Shown here piece after piece: positions 38,963 through 48,054 of a stretch of DNA of 62,371 nt (position 1 is its first letter; each line of letters begins with the position of its first letter). Under the pieces are notes generated by a model, which saw nothing but the letters and a program-made list of their open reading frames with translations, searched no databases and was not told where the DNA came from. The DNA is taken from the NCBI GenBank assembly GCA_014879655.1, contig JACSRS010000120.1, forward strand, positions 1-62,371. Direction: 5' to 3'. A program made the translations under genes and the position numbers. The DNA is from Burkholderiaceae bacterium (GTDB lineage: Bacteria > Pseudomonadota > Gammaproteobacteria > Burkholderiales > Burkholderiaceae_C).

Positions 38963-39754
38963 ATGTCCCTGCTCACCTGGTTCAAGGCCAAGTCGAACCC
39001 TCAAGTTGCTGGCGCGACCCGTTCAGCACCGCTTTCCCCGCTGACCCGAGACGCTGCCGCCATCGCTGACCTTTCCAGGTCGGGCGAAACCGCCGCTGAA
39101 GTCGCTGCGCGACGCAAAGGCGAGCGTGCTCGAATGCGGGAACTGCTCTACAACGTCGTGCGCGAATCGATGGTTCGGGTGGGCGTGCTGTCCAGCAGTT
39201 TCAAGTTCAAGGTTCTGGCGACCGACCCGAAGGGTCGAAAGTTCATCGTGATGATGGATCTTTCGCTCGATTTTGGTGGTGATATTTCCCAGCTTGCCCA
39301 GATCGAAACACTGATCTGCCAGGTTGCCAGGGCCCGGCACAACATCGTCGTTTCTGCCGTTTACTGGCGTGCTGAGGGTGCATCTTCCGATGCGGGAGTT
39401 GGTGCCACAACGATCAAAACAAATGCGGCAGCAGCCTCACGCAACGCTGGAGCCGAACCCGCTGCGGCGCCGGTCAACCGACCGCCTCCGGACTCAAACG
39501 CCCGGAAATTCGAACCGGTACTGAACGAAGAGGTCAACGCACTCAAGCAAGCGCTGGCCATGGGTGCTAGAGGCAACAACGCGGCGCCAGCACAAAGCCG
39601 GTCTTCCAGCAACTACGGCATGCTGACCGGCTACGAAAAAACCGAAATCATCGAATCGGAAATGCCGGAGCCCGATGCGCCGCAGACTGAAATTCTGGAT
39701 GACGACGCGCGCTTTCCCGCGCTGAGCCCGACCCAGTACGGCGAACTGCGCTAG
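38963..39754 (+). CDS. Protein of unknown function
   Basis: 263-residue soluble protein that I do not recognise. Residues 1-125 look folded: a charged helix RRKGERARMRELLYNVVRES, then strands and helices (FKFKVLATDPKGRKFIVMMD, ISQLAQIETLICQVARARHN, IVVSAVYW). Residues about 130-180 are Ala/Pro/Asn-rich and probably disordered. A C-terminal tail is acidic (TEIIESEMPEPDAPQTEILD). There is no signal peptide or membrane helix. It lies 87 nt after ilvA on the same strand and converges on gspC. Third-position GC bias and continuous frame support a real gene. Confidence 0.75.
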   Translation: MSLLTWFKAKSNPQVAGATRSAPLSPLTRDAAAIADLSRSGETAAEVAARRKGERARMRELLYNVVRESMVRVGVLSSSFKFKVLATDPKGRKFIVMMDLSLDFGGDISQLAQIETLICQVARARHNIVVSAVYWRAEGASSDAGVGATTIKTNAAAASRNAGAEPAAAPVNRPPPDSNARKFEPVLNEEVNALKQALAMGARGNNAAPAQSRSSSNYGMLTGYEKTEIIESEMPEPDAPQTEILDDDARFPALSPTQYGELR

Positions 39755-39793
39755 GACAAAGCAGATAAGCGCCGTCACCGGCCGGGGCTCCGC

Positions 39794-40258
39794 TCAGTTG
39801 ACCGGCAGCTTTGCCAGCGGCGCCATCTCCAGCACCATCTCGGCGCCGTCGCCGGCAGCGGGTTTCAACCGAGCCTGCCGGGCCTTGACGGACTGAAGAA
39901 TCCAGTTGTCGTCCACCCGGCTCCCAACACGGTAGGGTTTCCCGGCTTTTCCATCGACTGCAATGAGGGCCGCGCCCTGACTGGCGCGGTCGGCCACAAC
40001 ACCCAGCAACACAAACCGGCTCTCGGCCGCAGGCGTAGCTACCGGATTGGCCGCCGCGGCACCTCCGAGCAAACGAGCCACTGCCACCGGGTCCGCAGCC
40101 GGCCCTGATCGGACCGGTACTGTCTTTTGCAATTCGCCCGACGATCCGGAAACCCCCAGATGCAGTCCCCAGTACGTCACACTGGCAATTGCCAGTGCCC
40201 AGATCAAGAGTGTGATGATCCGTGGGAACCAGGGGTCGGCTTTCGCAGTCAGTGCCAT
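39794..40258 (-). CDS. gspC: Type II secretion protein GspC (short form)
   Basis: 154-residue inner-membrane protein. One N-terminal membrane helix (PRIITLLIWALAIASVTYWG) is followed by a periplasmic homology region: PVAVARLLGG, FVLLGVVADRASQGAALIAV, KPYRVGSRVDDNWILQSVKA. That is the strand-rich HR domain that connects the inner-membrane platform to the secretin GspD. No PDZ domain follows, so it is the short GspC form. Transcribed opposite to gspG, 47 nt between starts. Confidence 0.82.
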   Translation of the reverse strand: MALTAKADPWFPRIITLLIWALAIASVTYWGLHLGVSGSSGELQKTVPVRSGPAADPVAVARLLGGAAAANPVATPAAESRFVLLGVVADRASQGAALIAVDGKAGKPYRVGSRVDDNWILQSVKARQARLKPAAGDGAEMVLEMAPLAKLPVN

Positions 40259-40305
40259 GGAATGATTATGATGGAACCGCACTTCAGACTGTCAGGCACG
40301 TTTTC

Positions 40306-40761
40306 ATGACTCGTATCGCTCGTTCTCTCCGTTCAGTTCCGTTTTCGGCTCGCATGGCCAGGGGTTTCACCCTGATTGAGCTGATGGTCGTGTTGGTCAT
40401 CATCGGTGTGCTGGCCGCGCTCATCGTGCCGAATGTGCTGGACCGCGCCGACGATGCACGCACCACGGCCGCGCGCACCGACGTTTCCAATCTGATGCAG
40501 GCGCTCAAACTGTACAAGCTCGACAACCAGCGATTCCCAACTGCCGAACAGGGCTTGCAGGCCTTGATCACCAAGCCAACGGCGAATCCGCTGCCGCCCA
40601 ACTGGAAGCCTTATCTCGAAAAGTTGCCCAATGACCCATGGGGCCGCCCTTACCAGTTCCTCAATCCGGGGGTGAAGGGTGAGGTGGACGTCATGTCCTT
40701 AGGCGCCGACGGCCAGCCGGGCGGCGAAGGCAAGGATGCCGACATTGGAAGCTGGCAGTAG
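40306..40761 (+). CDS. gspG: Type II secretion major pseudopilin GspG
   Basis: 151-residue major pseudopilin. The prepilin peptidase site is ARG/FTLIELMVVLVIIGVLAA (cleavage after Gly of RGF) with the conserved Glu5. PTAEQGLQALITKP, PYLEKLPNDPWGRPYQFLNP and the Ca2+-binding C-terminus MSLGADGQPGGEGKDADIGS are hallmark GspG. First gene of the main gsp operon; the leader of about 20 residues precedes the cleavage site. Confidence 0.97.
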   Translation: MTRIARSLRSVPFSARMARGFTLIELMVVLVIIGVLAALIVPNVLDRADDARTTAARTDVSNLMQALKLYKLDNQRFPTAEQGLQALITKPTANPLPPNWKPYLEKLPNDPWGRPYQFLNPGVKGEVDVMSLGADGQPGGEGKDADIGSWQ

Positions 40762-41194
40762 CCCTGGCTGGCGGGCCAGTGGGTTTACGCTGCTGGAACT
40801 GCTGGTCGTCGTTGCGATCATCGCGATGGCGACGGCTGGCGTCTCCCTTGCCATGCGAGACAACGCCGACAGCACGCTGGAGCGTGAAGCCCAGCGGCTG
40901 GCGGCACTGCTTGAATCCGCTCGGGCGCAGTCTCGCACGTCTGGCATTCCGGTTGTCTGGCGGGCTGGCCCGGAAGGTTTCGAGTTTCAGGGCATTGCCC
41001 CGGGCGCCATTCCGAACCATTGGATCGGCAGCGACACGGTCGTGCGTGGAACCGCGACCTTGCTGTTGGGGCCGGAGCCCTTGATCGCCCCCCAATCTGT
41101 GGAGTTGTCCAGCGTGAGCCGACCGGATCAAAACTTGCTAGTGGCCACTGACGGACTTCGCCCTTTTTCCGTGCAGGCGAACAGCAAACCATGA
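40736..41194 (+). CDS. gspH: Type II secretion minor pseudopilin GspH
   Basis: 152-residue minor pseudopilin. Prepilin motif ASGFTLLELLVVVAIIAMAT, then QRLAALLESARAQSRTSGIP typical of GspH. It overlaps the end of gspG by 26 nt in another frame and ends with an ATGA overlap to gspI. It belongs to the tip complex that primes pseudopilus assembly. Confidence 0.9.
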   Translation: MPTLEAGSSPGWRASGFTLLELLVVVAIIAMATAGVSLAMRDNADSTLEREAQRLAALLESARAQSRTSGIPVVWRAGPEGFEFQGIAPGAIPNHWIGSDTVVRGTATLLLGPEPLIAPQSVELSSVSRPDQNLLVATDGLRPFSVQANSKP

Positions 41195-41556
41195 CGCAAG
41201 GCCGATTGGCAGCAGGTTTCACGCTGATTGAGGTGATGGTTGCGCTGGCCATCGTGGCCATTGCCCTCACTGCCGGTTCGCAGGCAACTTCGGCGTTGAC
41301 CCGCAACGCGTTGCGGCAGTCGGACGCCCTGCTGGCCCAGATCTGTGCAGAAAATGAATTGGTGAAAACGCGCTTGTCCAGACAGATGCCTGGCGTCGGC
41401 GACAGCAGCGTTGCGTGTGAACAGGCTGGCCGAACATACACCGTCGATATCGCGGTGCGACCCACGCCGAATCCCTCATTTCGCAGGGTCGAAGCGCGGG
41501 TCAGCGACGGTGGTACACCGGTACTCGGGTTGACCACCATCGTCGGCCGCTATTGA
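41191..41556 (+). CDS. gspI: Type II secretion minor pseudopilin GspI
   Basis: 121-residue minor pseudopilin with a short leader and motif AAGFTLIEVMVALAIVAIAL. CAENELVKTRLSRQ and RTYTVDIAVRPTPNPSFRRV are GspI-like. Forms the tip complex with GspH, J and K. ATG overlaps the gspH stop. Confidence 0.92.
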   Translation: MTQGRLAAGFTLIEVMVALAIVAIALTAGSQATSALTRNALRQSDALLAQICAENELVKTRLSRQMPGVGDSSVACEQAGRTYTVDIAVRPTPNPSFRRVEARVSDGGTPVLGLTTIVGRY

Positions 41557-41563
41557 ACATCTG

Positions 41564-42259
41564 ATGACCCATCCGGCCGCCATCGTCCCGACAGCCGAAC
41601 GACTCCAGCGGGTTCGCGCATCAGGCGGGTTCACGCTGATCGAACTGCTGGTGGCCATTGCGGTGATGGCACTGCTGGCCATCCTGAGCTGGCGCGGCCT
41701 GGACGGTATGAGTCGCGCCCAGCTGCAGACACAGGCACTATCTGACGAGGTGTTGACGCTTCAGGCCAGCCTGGGGCAGTGGAAAGCAGATCTGGACGCG
41801 ATCATGAACGTGCCAGGCACCACGGCACTGGACTGGGACGGCCAGGTGTTGCGGATGACCCGGCGCGGCAGCGCGTCGGCAGGCGACGGCTTGCGGGTGG
41901 TGGCCTGGAGCCGGCGCATTGCCAACGGGGGCGTCTGGCTGCGCTGGCAGTCACCGCCTTTGACCAGCTCGACGGCCTGGCTTGCCGCCTGGAATGAGGC
42001 CAAGGTGTGGGCCCAGAACCCGGGCGTTGAACAGCGGCGGCGGGAGGTCACAATCCTGCCGCTGGAAGACTGGCAGCTCTTCTATTTCCGGGGTGAAACC
42101 TGGAGCAATCCATTGTCCAGCACGGGTACCGGCAGCAATCCTCAGCCCTCGGTGCCAGAAGGTATCCGGGTTGTCCTGATGCTGCCGGCCACTTCCGCGC
42201 TGGGCGGTCGCCTGACGCTTGACTGGGTTCGCCCGGACCTGAACACGGGTCGATCATGA
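41564..42259 (+). CDS. gspJ: Type II secretion minor pseudopilin GspJ
   Basis: 231-residue minor pseudopilin. Prepilin motif SGGFTLIELLVAIAVMALLA after a 21-residue leader, then LSWRGLDGMSRAQLQTQALS, the usual first helix of GspJ. The C-terminal half carries VTILPLEDWQLFYFRGETWS. Overlaps gspK by 4 nt. Confidence 0.92.
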   Translation: MTHPAAIVPTAERLQRVRASGGFTLIELLVAIAVMALLAILSWRGLDGMSRAQLQTQALSDEVLTLQASLGQWKADLDAIMNVPGTTALDWDGQVLRMTRRGSASAGDGLRVVAWSRRIANGGVWLRWQSPPLTSSTAWLAAWNEAKVWAQNPGVEQRRREVTILPLEDWQLFYFRGETWSNPLSSTGTGSNPQPSVPEGIRVVLMLPATSALGGRLTLDWVRPDLNTGRS

Positions 42260-43206
42260 ACCGGCAGCGCGGTGCAGCCCTGCTGGCGGCAATGCTCACG
42301 GTGACCCTGGTCGCGACGATGGCTGCAGCAGCCATGTGGCAGCAATGGCGAAGCGTGGAGGTCGAGTCGGCCGAACGCGCCCGCGTGCAGTCTGCCTGGG
42401 TGTTGTTGGGCGCGCTGGACTGGGCGCGCCTGATCCTGCGCGAAGACGCCCGAACCGGTGGTGCCGATCACCTGGCCGAACCTTGGGCAGTGCCCCTGCA
42501 GGAAGCACGGCTTTCGTCATTCCTGGCGATGGACAGCAACAACACCGACAACACCCGTGACGCGTTTCTTTCAGGCAGCATCACGGATCTGCAGGGCAAA
42601 CTCAACGTAACCAACCTGATCGACAACAACCGCCTGTCCGAGGCGTCGGTGCTGGCCTTTTCGCGGCTTTTTGATCAGCTCGGCGTGTCACCTGACCAGT
42701 TGTCACTGCTGACCGGTGGCCTCCTGTCGGCCACCCGCGCAGCAGTCAAGACCGCTGAATCGAACACAACCGATGACGCGCCGTTGCTGCCGCAGCGCGT
42801 CGACCAGCTGACCTGGCTTGGACTGAGTGCCGAAACCGTTGAAAAACTCAAACCCCACGTCACGCTGTTGCCGGAACGCACGACCGTCAACCTGAATACC
42901 GCGGACGCTGAAGTGATTCAGGCCAGCATTCCCGGACTTGACCGGGCCGGCGCCATGCGATTCGTGACCACCCGCGAGTCCTCCCACTTTGCGACCCTGA
43001 CCGAAGCTGCCAAACTGGACCCATCAATTCTTGATCCGTCGGTCAACGGCCAACTGTCTGTGACGACACGTTTTTTTCTGGTGCGCGGTCGACTCCGGCT
43101 GGATCAGGCAGTCGTTGAAGAATCGTCCGTGGTCAAACGTGATGGTCTGGTGATCAGCAACCTCTGGCGGGAAAGAGGCACACCCCTTCCGGCGCCTTTG
43201 CGATAA
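42256..43206 (+). CDS. gspK: Type II secretion minor pseudopilin GspK
   Basis: 316-residue large pseudopilin at the tip. The short leader ends in QRGAALLAAMLTVTLVATMA, which lacks the Glu5 of other pseudopilins as is normal for GspK. SGSITDLQGKLNVTNLID and NLNTADAEVIQASIPGLDRA (SAM-like helix-hairpin region) are family features. Confidence 0.92.
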   Translation: MNRQRGAALLAAMLTVTLVATMAAAAMWQQWRSVEVESAERARVQSAWVLLGALDWARLILREDARTGGADHLAEPWAVPLQEARLSSFLAMDSNNTDNTRDAFLSGSITDLQGKLNVTNLIDNNRLSEASVLAFSRLFDQLGVSPDQLSLLTGGLLSATRAAVKTAESNTTDDAPLLPQRVDQLTWLGLSAETVEKLKPHVTLLPERTTVNLNTADAEVIQASIPGLDRAGAMRFVTTRESSHFATLTEAAKLDPSILDPSVNGQLSVTTRFFLVRGRLRLDQAVVEESSVVKRDGLVISNLWRERGTPLPAPLR

Positions 43207-43261
43207 ATCCGCTGGGTCTCGCGTCGCGCCGCCTCACCTCGTCTCTACAATCCGCTGATTC

Positions 43262-44491
43262 ATGAGCACCCTGATCATTGTCCTGCCACTGAAAGCTGCG
43301 GACGCCCTCACGACCTATTCGTACGTGCGCGTCGGCACTGCGGCTGACAACAGCGGGCCTGCGAGCGCCGTTGCCGGTGAACTGCCGAAGCTGCAACGAG
43401 CCGTCGATGAAACGCTGGTCGTGGTCCCGGTCGAAGCGCTGGCATGGCAGCGCGTCGAGTTGCCAAAAGGCGTCGGTACAGGGTCGCCGCGCCTGCGGAC
43501 CGTGCTCAACGGTCTGCTGGAAGAAAAGCTGCTGGACGAAGTACCCGATCTTCACCTGGCCATCGAGCCTCAGCCAGCTGCCGGCTCGCCGGTTTGGGTC
43601 GCCGCCTGCAATCGTCAATGGCTGATCCAGCACCTTCGAAATCTCGAGGCCGGCGGACAGGTCATTGGCCGAATCGTCCCGGAGTTTTCTCCGCAATCCG
43701 AGCGTTTGAAGCTGCAGGTTCTCGGTGACCCTCGCCCCTCGCAGTTTGTATTGACCGGACCGGGTGTGGCCGGCGGAGTAATCCGCCTGCCACTTGCGTC
43801 GACTTCACTTGCGATGGCTCTTGGTGACGAGCAGATTCCCGCAAATCTGGAGTGCCTGGCAGAGCCGGCCGTTGCGGCAGATGCGGAAAAAATGGTGGGC
43901 AACGGTGTGACTCTTCAACAGCCCGCCGAGCGCTGGGCGCTCGCGGCTTCTTCGCCCTGGGACCTGGCGCAGTTCGAACTGGCCAGTTCGGGGCGTATCC
44001 GCGCCGCCCGCAAACTGGGAACCGTCGCCCGCTCGTTTCTGCAGGCCCCAGCATGGCGGCCGGCTCGCTGGGGCGTGGTCCTGCTGCTGCTTGCAAACCT
44101 GGCAGGGCTCAACGCATGGGCCTGGAAAGAGCAGCAATCGGCCCAGCACCTTCGAACCACCATCAACAAGACCCTGACACAGGCATTTCCGCAGGTGCGG
44201 CTGGTCGTCGACGCGCCGGTCCAGATGGCTCGCGAACTGAGCGCGCTGCAGCAAGCTGCAGGCGCACCTTCCACCCGTGATCTGGAAGTCATGCTGGGGG
44301 CGCTGGCCAATGCAGCCGCGACCGGCCAATCGCCGACGGCCATCGAGTATTCGGCCGGTCAGGCGCGGCTGAAGGGCATGAACATCACGCAGGCGGACTT
44401 GCCAGCCATCGCAGAGACGCTGCGGCCGCAAGGTTACAGCCTGCGCCTGGAAGGCGATGTTGCCGTTCTCAAGGCCGAAACCGCACCATGA
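43262..44491 (+). CDS. gspL: Type II secretion assembly-platform protein GspL
   Basis: 409-residue bitopic protein. A cytoplasmic actin-like domain occupies about 1-265 and binds GspE. One membrane helix follows (ARWGVVLLLLANLAGLNAWA, about 275-295), then a periplasmic ferredoxin-like domain. PKLQRAVDETLVVVPVEALA and LRTVLNGLLEEKLLDEVPDL are GspL patterns. 55 nt separate it from gspK. Overlaps gspM by 4 nt. Confidence 0.9.
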   Translation: MSTLIIVLPLKAADALTTYSYVRVGTAADNSGPASAVAGELPKLQRAVDETLVVVPVEALAWQRVELPKGVGTGSPRLRTVLNGLLEEKLLDEVPDLHLAIEPQPAAGSPVWVAACNRQWLIQHLRNLEAGGQVIGRIVPEFSPQSERLKLQVLGDPRPSQFVLTGPGVAGGVIRLPLASTSLAMALGDEQIPANLECLAEPAVAADAEKMVGNGVTLQQPAERWALAASSPWDLAQFELASSGRIRAARKLGTVARSFLQAPAWRPARWGVVLLLLANLAGLNAWAWKEQQSAQHLRTTINKTLTQAFPQVRLVVDAPVQMARELSALQQAAGAPSTRDLEVMLGALANAAATGQSPTAIEYSAGQARLKGMNITQADLPAIAETLRPQGYSLRLEGDVAVLKAETAP

Positions 44492-44985
44492 GCAAGTTGT
44501 TGCCTCTTGCGCCGTTGCGCACCCACTGGAACGGACTCGCGCAGCGGGAGAAACGGCTGGTGACAATCGCCTCAGCGCTGGTGGCGCTGGTCCTGCTCTG
44601 GTGGATCGGCATCGCTCCGGCCCTGCGTGTCCTGCAGCAGTCCGGCGCGCAACAGCGTTTGCTGGAAGCCCAGCTTCAGCAGATGCAGGCGATGGCTGCG
44701 CAGGCGCGGGAACTCCAAGGCCGACCGGCCATCCGGTCCGAAGACGCCGTGCGCTCGTTGGGCGCCAGCGTCCGCAGCGATCTGGGTGCGGGCGCACAGG
44801 TCTCGTTTGCCGGTGAACGGGCCAACGTCACGCTCAAAGGCGTTCCTGCGAGCGCGCTGGCGCGATGGCTTTCGCAGGCCCGCATCAACTCCCGGGCGCT
44901 GCCCGTCGAAGCCCGCCTGACCCGCGCGGCGGGCAATCCCGCGCTGTGGGAGGGGACGATCGTGCTGACGCTTCCGCCCAAATGA
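44488..44985 (+). CDS. gspM: Type II secretion assembly-platform protein GspM
   Basis: 165-residue partner of GspL. Short cytoplasmic N-terminus (THWNGLAQREKRLVTIAS), one membrane helix (ALVALVLLWWIGIAPALRVL), a periplasmic coiled coil rich in Gln and Leu, and a C-terminal ferredoxin-like fold (VTLKGVPASALARWLSQARI). Confidence 0.9.
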   Translation: MSKLLPLAPLRTHWNGLAQREKRLVTIASALVALVLLWWIGIAPALRVLQQSGAQQRLLEAQLQQMQAMAAQARELQGRPAIRSEDAVRSLGASVRSDLGAGAQVSFAGERANVTLKGVPASALARWLSQARINSRALPVEARLTRAAGNPALWEGTIVLTLPPK

Positions 44986-45016
44986 ATCCGGAACCGGGGT
45001 TTTGGAGATCAGTCAG

Positions 45017-45847
45017 GTGAAAGGCCGAGGACGGGATCGTCCGCGGCAGATTCCCGGCCGGTCCGCCGCGCCCTGGAAGTCGGCCCTGGCCGGCGGCCTC
45101 GCGGGCCTGATCCTGACGTTGATTCTTCAGTTCCCCGCTGCCTGGCTGGCGTCTGCCCTGCAGCAGTTGACCGAGGGACGGGTGTTGCTGTCGCAGGCGA
45201 GCGGAACCATCTGGTCGGGCTCAGCCCGACTGGTGCTGTCAGGCGGCACCGACAGCCAGTCGATCTCGGCGCTCCCGGGGCGCCTGGACTGGCGCGCCCG
45301 ACCCCAATGGGACGGTCTCACGGTTCAGCTCCTTGCCGAATGTTGCACCACGGCGCCGCTGTCCCTTGCCATTCGACCCCGGTGGGGCGGCGTGCGGCTG
45401 GACGTGCAGCCGCAGAGTCCGGCGCCGACTCCTCCAATTCAATTGCCGGCCGACTTGCTGACCGGGCTGGGCGCCCCCTGGAACACGCTTGAGGTCGAAG
45501 GGCAGTTGCGCCTGACGTTCCAGGGGCTTTCAGTAGAATGGACACAAGGGCGCATGTCCATCGCCGGTCGCGCCGAATTGATCGCATCCGGCATGTCCTC
45601 CCGCCTGTCCACACTCAAACCCATGGGCAGCTACCGCATCACCATCACCGGTGGCAACACCACCCGGCTTGAACTTGCCACCCTTGACGGTAGCCTGCAG
45701 TTGTCGGGTACGGGTCAATGGGTGGGTTCGCGCCTCCGGTTCACTGGCGAGGCCAGCGCAGCGCCCGACCGCGAAGCCGCCTTGTCGAACCTGCTGAACA
45801 TCATCGGGCGGCGCAACGGCCCGCGCTCCATCATTTCGGTCGGTTGA
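45017..45847 (+). CDS. gspN: Type II secretion protein GspN
   Basis: 276-residue inner-membrane protein with one N-terminal helix (AGGLAGLILTLILQFPAAWL) and a periplasmic beta-rich region (SQASGTIWSGSARLVLSGGT, LPGRLDWRARPQWDGLTVQL, ALSNLLNIIGRRNGPRSIIS). These segments are typical of GspN. The start is ambiguous: GTG at 45017 with GGAG 9 nt upstream was preferred to TTG at 45002. GspN is not essential in all systems but is retained in Burkholderiales clusters. Confidence 0.85.
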   Translation: MKGRGRDRPRQIPGRSAAPWKSALAGGLAGLILTLILQFPAAWLASALQQLTEGRVLLSQASGTIWSGSARLVLSGGTDSQSISALPGRLDWRARPQWDGLTVQLLAECCTTAPLSLAIRPRWGGVRLDVQPQSPAPTPPIQLPADLLTGLGAPWNTLEVEGQLRLTFQGLSVEWTQGRMSIAGRAELIASGMSSRLSTLKPMGSYRITITGGNTTRLELATLDGSLQLSGTGQWVGSRLRFTGEASAAPDREAALSNLLNIIGRRNGPRSIISVG

Positions 45848-45891
45848 ACGCCTGGCTGCACGACCCGAAAGAACCCCATCACGGCCGCCTC

Positions 45892-48045
45892 ATGATCAAA
45901 ATTTCAAAGTCTGTCGCCCCGCCTCCGCTGAAGGCCCTTCGGCCTGCAGCGCTTGCTGCCTTGATGGCGCTTTACAGCAGCGTACTGCCCGCGCAGGAAA
46001 CGCCCGTCAGGAAAGGCGAGCCCGTCACGCTGAATTTCGCGGGTGCCGAAATCGAAGCGGTGGCCCGCACGCTTGCCACGCTGTCGGGGCGCAACGTGGT
46101 GGTGGACCCGCGCGTGAAGGGCAGCATCACCTTGATCACCGACCGGCCGGTTACGCCCGCTGCCGCCTGGAACCAGTTTCTGGCCACCTTGCGACTGCAG
46201 GGGTTCACGGTGGTCGAGGCCAATGGTCTCTACAAGGTCGTTCCAGAGGCCGACGCCAAGCTGCAGACCGGCGCTGTATCGGCCGGCGCGTCGCCACCAC
46301 CAGGCGGCCAGGTGGTGACCCAGATCTTTCGGCTGAACCATGAAACGGCGAACAATCTGGTTCCGGTGCTGCGTCCGCTGATCAGTCCGAACAACACGAT
46401 CAACGTCAATCCGGGCAACAACTCCCTGATCATCACCGACTACGCCGACAACCTGCAGCGCATCGCCCGGATCATCGCGGTCATGGACGTTTCCAATGCC
46501 ACTGACGTGGAAATCATCCCGTTGCAGCACGCCATTGCGTCTGACCTGGCGCCGCTGATCATGCGTCTGATCGAATCCGGCAGCAGCGCACCGGCCGCCG
46601 GGCAGGGACAAGCCGATTCTTCGTTCAAGACCGTTGTGATCGCAGAGCCCAGAGGCAACACGCTGATCGTGCGGGCGTCCAATGCCGCGCGGCTGGCGCT
46701 GGTGGCATCGCTGGTAACCAAACTGGATCAGCCTGCAACGGGGCCGGGTGGCAAATCCTCCGACGCCGGCAACATCCATGTCGTCTACCTGAAAAACGCC
46801 GACGCCACCAAACTGGCCACCACCTTGCGGGCCGCCATGTCCGGCGAGACCCGTACCACGAGTGTCACCGCCTCGGCGGCACCCGCCGGTGCAGCGGCTG
46901 GCGCATCCATCGCCGCATCGCGGACCACCACCGATAGCGGGAATTCAACCGGCGGGCAGATTCAGGCTGACGCCGCAACCAATTCCCTCATCATTACCGC
47001 GCCCGAGCCGCAATACCGCCAGCTGCGGGCGGTCATCGACCGGCTCGATTCCCGCCGCGCCCAGGTGTTCATTGAAAGCCTGATCGCCGAAGTCAATGCC
47101 GACAAGTCGGCCGAACTGAGCATCCAGTGGCAAGGCCCCATCGGTGCGGCAGGCAGTTCTGTCATCGGTTTTCTGGGCACCAACTTCGGCATCGGCGACA
47201 AGAACATCATCAACCTGGCCCAGACAGCGGCTTCAGGCAGCGCGATCAACCCCGGCCAGGGCGCCAATATCGCGGCGGCGAAAAAATTCAACGGCGTCTA
47301 TGTACTGGGCTTTCTGGCCAACTTCCTGCAGACCAACGCCGACGGCAACATCCTGTCCACCCCCAATCTGGTAACGCTGGACAACGAAGAAGCCAAGATC
47401 ATCATCGGCAAGAACGTGCCATTTCCGACAGGATCGTACGCAAATACCGGCGGGTCCAGCAGTGCGGTCAACCCGTTCACGACCGTCGAGCGCAAGGACG
47501 TCGGCCTGACCTTGCGCGTGAAGCCGCAGATCAGCGAGAACGGCACCATCAAGATGGTGATCTACCAGGAAGTCAGCAGCATCGCGCCGGAGTCTGTCCT
47601 GTCCAAGGACGGGCTGATCACCAACAAGCGGGCCATCGAAACCAGCGTGCTCGTTGAAGATGGCGGCATCATCGTGCTCGGCGGCCTGATGGAAGACACC
47701 TACTCGGGGAACGTGGACAAGATCCCGCTGCTGGGTGATGTGCCCTATCTGGGGGAGTTTTTCAAGAGCGAAACGCGCAGCCGGAAGAAGACCAATCTGA
47801 TGGTGTTCTTGCGCCCAGTGGTGCTGCGCGATGCTGCGGCCTCCGATCAGTTGAGCATGGACCGCTACGACATGATGCGTGGCGCCCAGGTTGGCGCGCA
47901 GCCGCAGCAACGCGAACTGGTCCCGGTCAACCAGTCGGGTGTGTTGCCTCAGGTACGCGCGACGACCGAGCCGCCGACCGCGCCTGCAGCGACGCCACCG
48001 GTCGCGACCATTGCCCCGCGAACCAACGACCCTTCGCGCAACTGA
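45892..48045 (+). CDS. gspD: Type II secretion secretin GspD
   Basis: 717-residue outer-membrane channel. Signal region MIKISKSVAPPPLKALRPAA and cleavage near LPAQETP. N0 domain (VTLNFAGAEIEAVARTLATL), N1-N3 repeats (QIFRLNHETANNLVPVLRPL, IIPLQHAIASDLAPLIMRLI, VVYLKNADATKLATTLRAAM) and the secretin core with NVPFPTGSY, DVGLTLRVKPQIS and the secretin signature in VLVEDGGIIVLGGLMEDTYS, then VPYLGEFFKSETRSRKKTNL. A Ser/Ala/Gly/Thr-rich loop lies in N3. The C-terminal tail is Pro/Thr-rich. 44 nt after gspN. Confidence 0.97.
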   Translation: MIKISKSVAPPPLKALRPAALAALMALYSSVLPAQETPVRKGEPVTLNFAGAEIEAVARTLATLSGRNVVVDPRVKGSITLITDRPVTPAAAWNQFLATLRLQGFTVVEANGLYKVVPEADAKLQTGAVSAGASPPPGGQVVTQIFRLNHETANNLVPVLRPLISPNNTINVNPGNNSLIITDYADNLQRIARIIAVMDVSNATDVEIIPLQHAIASDLAPLIMRLIESGSSAPAAGQGQADSSFKTVVIAEPRGNTLIVRASNAARLALVASLVTKLDQPATGPGGKSSDAGNIHVVYLKNADATKLATTLRAAMSGETRTTSVTASAAPAGAAAGASIAASRTTTDSGNSTGGQIQADAATNSLIITAPEPQYRQLRAVIDRLDSRRAQVFIESLIAEVNADKSAELSIQWQGPIGAAGSSVIGFLGTNFGIGDKNIINLAQTAASGSAINPGQGANIAAAKKFNGVYVLGFLANFLQTNADGNILSTPNLVTLDNEEAKIIIGKNVPFPTGSYANTGGSSSAVNPFTTVERKDVGLTLRVKPQISENGTIKMVIYQEVSSIAPESVLSKDGLITNKRAIETSVLVEDGGIIVLGGLMEDTYSGNVDKIPLLGDVPYLGEFFKSETRSRKKTNLMVFLRPVVLRDAAASDQLSMDRYDMMRGAQVGAQPQQRELVPVNQSGVLPQVRATTEPPTAPAATPPVATIAPRTNDPSRN

Positions 48046-48054
48046 GCCAGCAGC

